Assembly (NCBI RefSeq): GCF_900111005.1
Contig: NZ_FOFV01000019.1
Span: forward strand, 62,001-126,000
Reading direction: 5' to 3'
DNA length: 64,000 nucleotides
Source: Lentzea albida
GTDB taxonomy: Bacteria; Actinomycetota; Actinomycetes; Mycobacteriales; Pseudonocardiaceae
Under the pieces are notes generated by a model that had not been told where the DNA came from, did not search any database, and was given only the letters and a program-made list of their open reading frames with translations. Positions 51,173 to 58,652 of this stretch are shown here, in pieces (position 1 is the first letter of the stretch; each line of letters opens with the position of its first letter). Made by a program: the position numbers and the translations under genes.

Positions 51173-52054
51173 TCAGCCCTTGGCGTAGCGCCGCACCAGT
51201 TCCTTCTCGCGATCCTCGGGCCACGGGCAGCGGATCTCGCCCTGGGTGGCCGCGAAGAACAGCTCCATGTGCACGTGCCACGCCGCGAGCGCTTCCGGTC
51301 CGTGGGCGTTCTCCTGCACGAGCGTGACCGTGGTGCCCTGCAACGGCACGTGCTCGAACTCCCACCGCACCCTGCCCTTCGGCTCGCCGTCCTGGAGCCA
51401 CTCGTACTCGAGGAGCTTCGGCGCTTCGGACCTCGTCACCTCGCCCGGTGTGATGCCGGGATGTGCGGCGCGGACCGGCACGCCGGACTCGTCGCCCTCG
51501 GTGAGGACCTTCCAGACGTCGTCCAGCGGTGTCCACACCAGATCGCGTTCGAAGCGCACGCCGCCGGGTTCGTCGGTGCCCTCGTCGAGGCCGAAAAGCC
51601 GGACGTAGTGCTCGATGCGCGACAGCCACTCCGTCGGTGGCTCGAACTCCGTGCCGTCGGCGTGGGCGACCAGCGCGTCGAGGCAGGTGGTCCAGCCCGG
51701 CGCGTCGCGGCCCACGGAAAGCCTGTTCGTGACGACCGCGGTGAAGACCAGCAGGCAGCCGTCGTCGTTCGGCAGGATCTCGAACCGCAGCACGTCGTTC
51801 AGCCAGCGGAAGGCGAAGACCTTGGGCGGGTCGGACTCGAGCAGTTCGCCCTCGCCGCCGTCGGCGTCCACCGGTGCCTCGTCGGGGAACGTGAAGCGCA
51901 TCCTGCGTCCGTCGACCTCGACCTCGGCCGGGAACCAGTGCTTCATCTCGGCGGGATCGGTGACGACCCGCCAGACCTTGTCCGGCGAGTGCCGCAGCCT
52001 GCGTTCGAAACGCAGCACGGGCTTGCCCTCGATCATCCGCAGTTCGGCGTCCAC
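51173..52054 (-). CDS. Tandem AHSA1/SRPBCC-domain protein
   Basis: The 293-aa protein contains two AHSA1-type SRPBCC domains in tandem: residues about 10-140 (FERRLRHSPDKVWRVVTDPA, then WFPAEVEVDGRRMRF) and about 150-285 (VRFERDLVWTPLDDVWKVLT, then EYEWLQDGEPKGRVRWEF). The fold binds hydrophobic ligands or client proteins. It follows the ArsR gene with only 3 bp between, an arrangement common for ArsR-AHSA1 pairs where the SRPBCC protein is regulated by ArsR. ATG start. Confidence 0.88.
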   Translation of the reverse strand: MDAELRMIEGKPVLRFERRLRHSPDKVWRVVTDPAEMKHWFPAEVEVDGRRMRFTFPDEAPVDADGGEGELLESDPPKVFAFRWLNDVLRFEILPNDDGCLLVFTAVVTNRLSVGRDAPGWTTCLDALVAHADGTEFEPPTEWLSRIEHYVRLFGLDEGTDEPGGVRFERDLVWTPLDDVWKVLTEGDESGVPVRAAHPGITPGEVTRSEAPKLLEYEWLQDGEPKGRVRWEFEHVPLQGTTVTLVQENAHGPEALAAWHVHMELFFAATQGEIRCPWPEDREKELVRRYAKG

Positions 52055-52057
52055 GGG

Positions 52058-52369
52058 TCAGTCCCCTTCGATCTCGTCGAGTCGTCGTTCCAGTGCGTCG
52101 AGGCTCTTCTCCCACATCCGGCGGTAGGGCGCGAGCCAGGCGTCGATCTCCGCCAGCGGCCCCGGCGACACCCGGTACCAGCGCTTCTGGGCGTCGGTGC
52201 GCACCTCGACCAGCCCGGCCTCGCGCAACACCTTGAGGTGTTTCGAGACGGTCGGCTGGGTGAGCGTCAGCCGGTCGACGAGGTCACCGACCGGCCGTTC
52301 CCGTTCCCGCAGCAGGTCGAGGATCTCCCGGCGGCTCGGATCCGCCAGCACCGCGAATGTAGATGCCAT
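52058..52369 (-). CDS. ArsR-family winged-helix regulator
   Basis: The 103-aa regulator has the ArsR pattern: FAVLADPSRREILDLLRERE, PVGDLVDRLTLTQPTVSKHL and KVLREAGLVEVRTDAQKRWY. There is no metal-binding ELCVCDL-type Cys motif, so it probably responds to something other than arsenite. The ATG at 52369 follows a TATATT -10-like sequence by six bases, suggesting a leaderless transcript. It is the first gene of an operon with the tandem SRPBCC gene, and divergent from the aminotransferase. Confidence 0.92.
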   Translation of the reverse strand: MASTFAVLADPSRREILDLLRERERPVGDLVDRLTLTQPTVSKHLKVLREAGLVEVRTDAQKRWYRVSPGPLAEIDAWLAPYRRMWEKSLDALERRLDEIEGD

Positions 52370-52454
52370 GACGGCAATATAGCTCAACTGGCATATGTCC
52401 GCTACGTGGGAAAACGCGTTGGGAGCGCGACGGGTGCGGATTAGCGTGCGGATC

Positions 52455-53585
52455 ATGCAGCTTCCCGTGGCCAGCTCCCCGGTGCGCGACCTGCTCGCGC
52501 TGACCTCCCGCCCCGAGGTGATCTCGTTCGCAGGTGGCCTCCCCGCCCCTGAACTGTTCGACCTGGACGGCCTGCGCGCCGCCTACGACCTCGCGCTGCG
52601 CGAGCCGTCGGTCCTGCAGTACGCGCCCACAGAGGGAAATCCGGACCTGCGCGCTCTGGTCTCCGCGCGCCTGACGGGCCTCGGACTGCCCACTTCGGAC
52701 GTCCTGATCACCACCGGCTCCCAGCAGGCGCTCGCCCTGGTCGCCACGGCGATGCTCGGACCGGGCGCCGTCGTGGCGGTGGAGGAGCCGACGTACCTGG
52801 CCGCACTGCAGTGCTTCCGCATGACCGGCGCCCGCATCGTGCCGGTCGCGAGCGACGCCGACGGCCTCGTCCCGTCGTCACTGCGGTCCGTGGTGGCCGC
52901 CGAGAAGCCCGACCTGCTCTACCTCGTGCCGACGTTCGCCAACCCCACCGGCCGCACCCTCTCCGCCGCCCGCCGGGTGGAGATCGCGGAGATCGCCGCG
53001 GCGCACGACCTGTGGATCGTTGAGGACGACCCGTACAGCGAGCTGCGCTACCGCGGCCCGTCCGTCCCGCCGCTCGCATCGCTCAGCGACAGGACGATCT
53101 ACCTGGGCAGCTTCTCGAAGATCGGCGCCCCCGGCATGCGCCTGGGCTTGCTGCGAGCCCCCGCGGACCTGCTGCGCACGCTCACGATCGTGAAGCAGGC
53201 GGCCGACCTCCACACGTCCACAGTGGACCAAGCTGCCGCCGCGAACTACCTGGCGCACAACGACCTCGACGCCCACGTGGCCCGCCTGCGCCACGAGTAC
53301 GGCGCCCGCCGCGACGCGATGATCGCCGCGCTCCCCGCCACCGTGCCGTCCGGCACGACGTGGAGCGACCCGGACGGCGGCATGTTCGTGTGGCTGCGGT
53401 TGCCCGGAGCCGTGGACAGCGCCGTGCTGCTGCAGGAGGCGCTGCGGCACGACGTCGCGTTCGTGCCCGGTGCGGCGTTCTTCGCGACCACACCGGACCA
53501 CGCGACGTTCCGGATGTCGTTCACCACCAACACGGTGGCGGACATCGGCGAGGGCATGGCGCGTCTCGCGAAGGTGTTGCTGTGA
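52455..53585 (+). CDS. PLP-dependent aminotransferase (class I/II)
   Basis: The protein is 376 aa from the ATG at 52455. It has PVRDLLALTSRPEVISFAGG, LQYAPTEGNPDLRALVSARL, TTGSQQALALVATAML, VPTFANPTGRTLS, IVEDDPYSELRY and the PLP lysine in LGSFSKIGAPGMRLG. This is a fold-type I aminotransferase similar to 2-aminoadipate/valine-pyruvate and MocR-type enzymes, but it lacks the MocR DNA-binding domain. Substrate unknown. The open frame reaches an ATG at 52395, with GTGs between, so the start is uncertain. The promoter region is shared with ArsR. Confidence 0.88.
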   Translation: MQLPVASSPVRDLLALTSRPEVISFAGGLPAPELFDLDGLRAAYDLALREPSVLQYAPTEGNPDLRALVSARLTGLGLPTSDVLITTGSQQALALVATAMLGPGAVVAVEEPTYLAALQCFRMTGARIVPVASDADGLVPSSLRSVVAAEKPDLLYLVPTFANPTGRTLSAARRVEIAEIAAAHDLWIVEDDPYSELRYRGPSVPPLASLSDRTIYLGSFSKIGAPGMRLGLLRAPADLLRTLTIVKQAADLHTSTVDQAAAANYLAHNDLDAHVARLRHEYGARRDAMIAALPATVPSGTTWSDPDGGMFVWLRLPGAVDSAVLLQEALRHDVAFVPGAAFFATTPDHATFRMSFTTNTVADIGEGMARLAKVLL

Positions 53586-53847
53586 GCCTGCGGGCTGCTG
53601 GTCCACACCGCTTCCTGGCTCGCTCCCGGAGGCCGGCTCGTGGCGAACTTCGACATGTCCGGCGTCCGTGCGACCACAGCCTGTTCGGCCGCGGCTGCCG
53701 TTCGCCTGCGCGGGTGCGGACGACCGGGTCGGCCCCAACTACACGGGCCAGCCCGCGGTGCACTCGTACTACGAGCCGCTATGACGCCCAGGGGCCGACG
53801 CCCGCTACGCGGTCGACCGTGATGCGCGTGACCAACCCGCGCGGCTC
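53586..53847 (+). other. Gene-free 262-bp stretch with possible remnants
   Basis: No intact gene is seen. Short readable runs occur in different plus-strand frames (ANFDMSGVRATTACSAAA; ADDRVGPNYTGQPAVHSYYE) with no common frame or start, so they may be remnants of a lost gene. The family is not recognised. Confidence 0.35.
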
Positions 53848-54543
53848 CTAGGAGAACAGCTCCATCGCGTCCTGGTGGTACTCGCAGCGCCCGCCGCCGG
53901 TCGCGATGGTGCAGGGCGAGCCCTTCTTCGTGAGGGCTCCGCACTGCAGCGCCGGGTCGTGCACGTGGCAGAGGCCGTTCGCACCCGCCGTGATGGGGCA
54001 GGGCGTGCCCTTCTTCGTCGGCGCGCCGCACGGTTGGCCGCTCAGCTCACGCGGCTGCCGGGGCTTGGCCGCCTTCTTCGGCTTCGCGCCGGGCTGTTCG
54101 GTCTTCCGGCCCGTCACCTCCTCGACCCCGCGCACGGCGAGGCGGTCGGCGCGCTCGTTCTCCGGGTGGCCCGCGTGGCCCTTGACCCAGTGCCACTCCA
54201 CCTCGTGCCGGTTTGCCGCTTTTTCGAGGCGGCGCCACAGGTCCGAGTTCTTGACCGGCTCGCGGGCCTTCGTGAGCCAGCCGTTCGCCTTCCAGCCGTG
54301 CACCCACGAGGTGATGCCGTTCCGGACGTAGGTGCTGTCCGTGTAGAGCTTCACGGTCGACGGGCGCGTGAGGCTCTCCAACGCCGCGATGGGCGCCATC
54401 AGTTCCATGCGGTTGTTCGTCGTCGGGCCGATGTCACCGCCGTACATGTCCTTCTCGTGCTCGCCGTAGCGCAGCACGGCACCCCAGCCGCCCGGACCGG
54501 GATTGGGGCTGCACGCACCGTCGGTGTAGATCTCGACCTCCAT
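53848..54543 (-). CDS. rnhA: Ribonuclease HI with C-terminal double Cys/His module
   Basis: Residues 1-145 are RNase HI, which cleaves the RNA strand of RNA-DNA hybrids. Catalytic residues are visible: Asp8 (YTDGA), Glu47 (NRMELM), Asp69 (LYTDS), His123 (VKGHAGH) and Asp133 (RADRLA). After a basic Lys/Pro-rich linker (about 148-168) come two copies of a Cys/His module: Cys172, Cys182, Cys192, His195 and Cys201, Cys211, Cys220, His223, each starting CGA-TKKG-PC. These resemble DUF5763-type zinc-binding units. E. coli RNase HI has only the first part (155 aa). The extension could bind metal, nucleic acid or a partner. Confidence 0.93.
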   Translation of the reverse strand: MEVEIYTDGACSPNPGPGGWGAVLRYGEHEKDMYGGDIGPTTNNRMELMAPIAALESLTRPSTVKLYTDSTYVRNGITSWVHGWKANGWLTKAREPVKNSDLWRRLEKAANRHEVEWHWVKGHAGHPENERADRLAVRGVEEVTGRKTEQPGAKPKKAAKPRQPRELSGQPCGAPTKKGTPCPITAGANGLCHVHDPALQCGALTKKGSPCTIATGGGRCEYHQDAMELFS

Positions 54544-54554
54544 GCGGCATGAGG

Positions 54555-54968
54555 CTACCGACGAGGTCCGACAGCCTTCCGCCGACGGTTGTTCGCGATG
54601 ATGTGGCGGAACATCTCGACGAGCGCCGGCGCGTTGATCGGCTGGTCGCGGTACACGGAGATCATGCGCGCGGTCTTGTTGCCGTGGCCGCTCGTGATGA
54701 TGTTGTGGGGATCCGGCACGGCCGCCTTGTCGTAGAGCATCACGTTCACGTGGTCCTTGGTGCCGAGCAACGCGCAGACGTTGCCGTCCAGCACGAAGTA
54801 CGGCCGGTTCGTGAACTTGATCGTCTCCTCGACGTCCGGGTCGGCCTCGTGCACGAGCCTGCGCACTTCGCGGCAGATGTCCTGTTGCCACTCCGGCAGG
54901 CCGGCGATGTAAGCGTCTACGCGTGGGTCCATGACCTCATGTCGCAGCCCCTCGCCGTTTTTCGACAT
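54555..54968 (-). CDS. DUF1801 domain protein
   Basis: The 137-aa protein shows the DUF1801 (YdhG-like) fold: VDAYIAGLPEWQQDICREVR, EETIKFTNRPYFVLDGNVCA and NVMLYDKAAVPDP. These small proteins are of unknown function, some with iron-related names. An in-frame ATG at 54932 begins the usual domain start (MDPRVDAY) and is an equally good start. It lies 11 bp upstream of rnhA on the same strand and may be co-transcribed. Confidence 0.85.
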   Translation of the reverse strand: MSKNGEGLRHEVMDPRVDAYIAGLPEWQQDICREVRRLVHEADPDVEETIKFTNRPYFVLDGNVCALLGTKDHVNVMLYDKAAVPDPHNIITSGHGNKTARMISVYRDQPINAPALVEMFRHIIANNRRRKAVGPRR

Positions 54969-54988
54969 CGTGCTGTCCGCGCTGAGGC

Positions 54989-55309
54989 TCAGTTGAGGCG
55001 GTCGGGCTCGTCGCGGATCGGCGGGACGATCTCCATGACGTGCCGGAGCGCCGCGATCGGCAGGTCGGCCGGGCAGACCGGCATGTACTCGCTGTACATC
55101 TCCACGGCTTCCCCGTCCTCCGCGTAGAGGTCGGGGTGCGGGCCGAGGCTGAAGAACGTCATGCCGTCGAGGTGGTGCGCCACTTCGACCGCGGTGTCCG
55201 GCGGGAACCGGACCACCACGGCGTTTCCCGGCAGGAGCGTGTGCTGGTTGGCCCACGGTTCGAAGCACAACCAGAGCGCCTGGTGTTCAGCGCGCACGAG
55301 GAGGTTCAT
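54989..55309 (-). CDS. Hypothetical 106-aa protein
   Basis: The small soluble protein (MNLLVRAEHQALWLCFEPWA, then NAVVVRFPPDTAVEVAHHLD, then VPPIRDEPDRLN) is beta-rich and acidic. No known family was recognised. The ATG overlaps the amidase stop codon (ATGA), so it is probably translated with the amidase and could modulate it. It ends 20 bp before the DUF1801 gene. Confidence 0.68.
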   Translation of the reverse strand: MNLLVRAEHQALWLCFEPWANQHTLLPGNAVVVRFPPDTAVEVAHHLDGMTFFSLGPHPDLYAEDGEAVEMYSEYMPVCPADLPIAALRHVMEIVPPIRDEPDRLN

Positions 55310-56253
55310 GGCGGCCAGGGTGCAACCTCCACCGCGCTGGAGGTCAACACCGCCGCGGCCACCAGGTCGGCCTCGCGCCCGTGCCGCGCCACCGCCTGCA
55401 ACCCGACCGGCAGGCCCTCGGAGTCGAACCCGGCCGGGATGCTGATCGCCGGATGCCCGCTGAGGTTGAACGCCCAGGTCAGCGCGGTGTTGATCCGCGA
55501 ACCCGGACCGTCGTGGCCGTGGGGCGGGCCGGGCGTCGTGGGCGTGAGCAGCAGGTCGGCGGTGCCGAACACCGCGTCCAGTTCGGGATTCGGGCCGCAC
55601 CGGCCGGCGAACCAGTCGTCCGCGGGGTCCCGGAGCGCCAGCGGGACGGGGCTCGGGCGCAGGGGTGCGGCCGCTCGCCGAGCGATCTCCGCCTGCTCGT
55701 CGTCGACCTCGGCGAAGCCCAGGTCCGCGGACCAGACGGCGGTCGGCGAGCTGACCTCCGTGACGCCGAGGTAGGTCGCGAGCAGGGCGGGATCGCGGGT
55801 GAAGACGCCGACCGCGGCCCGTTCGGCGGAGGTGGTCTTCAAACCGAACACTCCGCACCACGCGGCCGGGACGCGGATCGAGCCCGCGCCGTCGACGCCC
55901 GTGGCCAGCGGCACGACGCCGGACGCCACCGCGACGGCCGAACCCGCCGACGAACCGCCCGGTGTGCGGTCGAGGTTCCACGGGTTGCGTGTGACGCCGC
56001 GAGAGTTGCGGCCCCACGTCTGCCAAGGGGTGCTGCCGTCAGGCGTGGTGGTCAGTCCGATTGGTACGCATCCCATGGCCGTGAGTGCCTCACGGTGGCT
56101 CCTGCGCTCGCCGCGCTTCACGGCGATGGGCATGCCGGCGAACGGCGACGCGGGGTCGACTTCGGGAAAGGTCCGGAAGACCTCGTGGAACGCGCACAGC
56201 ACGGGTTCGACGACGGCCAGGCGCGCCAACGCCTCGTGCACCCGGTCAGGCAT
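55306..56253 (-). CDS. Compact amidase-signature-family protein
   Basis: The 315-aa protein retains the amidase catalytic core: Lys46 (AVKRG), the Ser-containing glycine-rich loop RTPGGSSAGSAVAVASG and the second Ser in GVDGAGSIRVPAAWCGVFG, which together form the Ser-cisSer-Lys triad. The C-terminal NLSGHPAISIPAGFDSEGLP is also characteristic. Typical amidases are 450-500 aa, so the central substrate-binding region is much reduced here. Whether it is active is uncertain. The ATG overlaps the divergent gene's ATG at a CATG site. It is coupled to the following 106-aa gene by ATGA. Confidence 0.8.
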   Translation of the reverse strand: MPDRVHEALARLAVVEPVLCAFHEVFRTFPEVDPASPFAGMPIAVKRGERRSHREALTAMGCVPIGLTTTPDGSTPWQTWGRNSRGVTRNPWNLDRTPGGSSAGSAVAVASGVVPLATGVDGAGSIRVPAAWCGVFGLKTTSAERAAVGVFTRDPALLATYLGVTEVSSPTAVWSADLGFAEVDDEQAEIARRAAAPLRPSPVPLALRDPADDWFAGRCGPNPELDAVFGTADLLLTPTTPGPPHGHDGPGSRINTALTWAFNLSGHPAISIPAGFDSEGLPVGLQAVARHGREADLVAAAVLTSSAVEVAPWPP

Positions 56254-56854
56254 GATCCACCGCGTGAAGTGGACTCGTGCTGTGCACCACCTGGCCGAAC
56301 TCGCCGAGAAGTGCGGCGACGTGCCGGCCTCGTTCTTCCGGTTCCAGGTGGTCGAGCTGTGGGTCTTCGGCGACCTGCTCGACGTGCCGCGCGACGTCGA
56401 CGTCATCGAGGTCGCCCTGGTCACCGACCTGCCGGTGGACGAGGTGCCGTGGATGACCGAGCCGGTCGGCGCCGAGCACTGGGCGAACTCGACGAGGCTG
56501 TCGCGCAACCCGTTCGACGCCCGCTGGCGCTCGAAGGACGCCCCGGTGTGGAACCACCGCGTCGAACGCCCCGCGCTGCTGTGGAGCGCGGCGGACGGCA
56601 TCAACGAGGAAGCGCTCGTCGCGGTCAACGACGGCACGGGGGAGCTGGTCAGGACCCCGGCGCCCACCCAGGACGAGCTGCGCGAGCGGATCGCGGACGA
56701 GCTCGACGTGAGCCTGCGTGCTCTGCGCCGGGTGAACCAGGAGTACACCGACCGCCGGTGGAGCCCCGGCAAGCTCACCCCGCACTCGGACGCCCTGTGG
56801 CGCACGACCACCGGCTACCTGGACCTGCTCGACGCGCTGAACCGGCACTCGTGA
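56252..56854 (+). CDS. DUF7711-like hypothetical protein
   Basis: The 200-aa soluble protein begins MIHRVKWTRAVHHLAELAEK and continues ASFFRFQVVELWVFGDLLDV, DEVPWMTEPVGAEHWANSTR and RRWSPGKLTPHSDALWRTTT. It resembles an uncharacterised actinobacterial family (DUF7711-like). Its ATG shares two bases with the amidase ATG on the other strand; a GTG at 56264 gives the usual family start VKWTRAVHHL. Function is unknown. Confidence 0.7.
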   Translation: MIHRVKWTRAVHHLAELAEKCGDVPASFFRFQVVELWVFGDLLDVPRDVDVIEVALVTDLPVDEVPWMTEPVGAEHWANSTRLSRNPFDARWRSKDAPVWNHRVERPALLWSAADGINEEALVAVNDGTGELVRTPAPTQDELRERIADELDVSLRALRRVNQEYTDRRWSPGKLTPHSDALWRTTTGYLDLLDALNRHS

Positions 56855-57021
56855 CCCCCTTTGCGGGGCGATCCTGACACGCGCCGAAGAACGGCGACAA
56901 AAGGTGTTGCGCCGGTCATTCCACAATGGCGTCCGAATGGTCGCGCCGAACGAGCACGAAGGCCCGGCACCTCGTGGCGTTCTGACCTGGTGCACGGGCT
57001 TGTGCTGAGCAGCTTGACGTG

Positions 57022-57759
57022 ATGACACCCGCTGTCTGGATACCCGCGCTGGCTGCGGTTGTGGGCGCTTTGGTGGCGGGCACCGCGGCGATCTACCAAT
57101 CCCGGCGCACGCTCACCGCGCAGCGGAACCTCGAGCACGAAAAGCTGCGTGCCTCGGAACGAGCGGTCGAGCTGGCCCAGGAGAGGGCTGAACGGGCGCA
57201 GGAGCAGGCTCCTGCTGGCGGTGGACGAGTCGGACCTGGACCGCGTGGTCGACCAGCTGGTCGGCCTGACCGAGCAGATGTCCGCGATCGTGGAAACGCG
57301 TCGCAAGCTGTGGTTCGGCGAAGACTCGCGGGGCGATCTGTGGGAGGCGCAGCGGGAGCACGTCCGCATAGGTTATGGCCTGATGCTCGACATCAGGTCG
57401 GCTGTGCTGAGCAGGCCCACAGGAAATTCCCGTCCCGATTCGGGCGGCGAACGAGTTCACGCAGAGCCTCGGAAACGTGCTGCGCGGCATTCGGGAACGC
57501 GGTCGATCCATGGAATCGAACCTGTTCAGGTTCGGCGGGGACGGCGCGGACGTGCAGGTGTACTGCCTCTACGCGAAGTTCCCCGACGAGGCGTCCATGA
57601 AGGAGTTCCTCGACCAGACGGCTGCCGAGCTGAGGAAGGAATTCCCGATCGCCTGGTCCAGCTTGTCACGTGTGCCGGCGCGCGGCCGACGTCGGCACCT
57701 ACCAGCCGCGCGAACGCCACTCCTCGGACACTCCGCAGCGGTGGTGGAGACGGGCGTGA
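57022..57759 (+). pseudogene. Membrane-anchored coiled-coil protein gene broken by three frameshifts
   Basis: The reading continues through four segments in successive frames. First: ATG 57022, one membrane span (AVWIPALAAVVGALVAGTAA) and coiled coil LRASERAVELAQERAERAQE to about 57205. Second: LAVDESDLDRVVDQLVGLTE and IGYGLMLDIRSAVLS to about 57410. Third: PIRAANEFTQSLGNVLRGIR, VQVYCLYAKFPDEASMKEFL to about 57670. Fourth: RAADVGTYQPRERHSSDTPQ to a TGA at 57759. Each step moves +1, so single-base insertions, either real decay or sequencing errors, are implied. The intact protein would be about 240 aa with one span and a cytoplasmic or exported helical domain. Function unknown. Confidence 0.65.
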
Positions 57760-57836
57760 CGCGGAACGGGAACGCGCGGTCACGATCGTCGAGGCCGACG
57801 GGGAGTCCGCACCGCAGGCTCCCCGTCCGGCCAGGT

Positions 57837-58514
57837 TCACCAGCCGCGGGCTCGCCACTCCGCGAGCGCGGGGCGCTCCTTGCCCAGCGTCGAGTCGTCG
57901 CCGTGGCCCGGGTAGAACCACGTGTCGTCGGGCAGCACCGCGAACAGGCGGTCCTCGACGTCGTTGATCAGCGAGGCGAAGTTGTCCGCGGACGTGGTCT
58001 TCCCCACACCCCCCGGAAAGAGTGAATCTCCGGTGAAGAGGTGCGGGTGGCCGTTCGGGTCGTCGTAGAGGACGGCGATGGAGCCCGGGGTGTGGCCGCG
58101 CAGGTGGATGATCGACAGCGGGACTTCTCCCACGTTGATGGTGTCGCCGTGGTCCACGAGGACGTCCGGCTGGACCGGGAGGACGGCGGCGTCCAGCTCG
58201 TGCGCGACGGTGGTCGAGCCGTTCGCCTCCGCCAGGGGGCCGAGTGCCTGCCAGTGATCGGCGTGCTGGTGCGTGGTCACGATCGTGCGCAGTCCCGGGC
58301 GGTCCGGGGCGTGGCCCAGCAGGTCCGACAGGCGCTCGTGGTCGTTGGCCGCGTCGATGAGCAACGCCTCGTTCGTGGACCGGCAAACCAGCAGGTAGGC
58401 GTTGTTGTCCATCGGACCGACGGAGATCTTCGTGATGGTCAGCGCGTCCAGGGTGCGGCGTGCCGCCGGGCCCTCTGGATCGACATGACCGGTGTAGTTC
58501 TCGAGTACGTCCAC
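57837..58514 (-). CDS. MBL-fold metallohydrolase (glyoxalase II-like)
   Basis: The 225-aa metallo-beta-lactamase-fold enzyme has the metal motif THQHADHW (HxHxDH), a second His in LRGHTPGS, Asp in FTGDSLF and His in YPGHGDD, so a binuclear zinc/iron site is complete. Mycobacteria have an equivalent gene in the same orientation next to uvrA. The family includes glyoxalase II and mycothiol-related thioesterases; the exact substrate is unknown. ATG start; the divergent acyltransferase gene begins 138 bp away. Confidence 0.9.
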   Translation of the reverse strand: MDVLENYTGHVDPEGPAARRTLDALTITKISVGPMDNNAYLLVCRSTNEALLIDAANDHERLSDLLGHAPDRPGLRTIVTTHQHADHWQALGPLAEANGSTTVAHELDAAVLPVQPDVLVDHGDTINVGEVPLSIIHLRGHTPGSIAVLYDDPNGHPHLFTGDSLFPGGVGKTTSADNFASLINDVEDRLFAVLPDDTWFYPGHGDDSTLGKERPALAEWRARGW

Positions 58515-58652
58515 GGTGGCAGACGGTAGTCGCTCGATGCGGCGGGACGCACACCTTCAGGTTGCATACAGGTCTCACTCATAGGGTAAGCAAGGATCAA
58601 GCCGCCAAGCCCGAGTGCTCCGAAAGAACCAACGAACAGGTCCCCGCCTATC

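Noticed and set aside
51900..52030. CTGCGTTCGAAACGCAG inverted repeat as a LexA site
   Set aside because: Lies in the coding start of the SRPBCC gene and does not match TCGAAC-N4-GTTCGA spacing.
53586..53847. Plus-strand reading frames after the aminotransferase as a small gene
   Set aside because: Readable pieces are in different frames, with no start or ribosome site; treated as possible remnant only.
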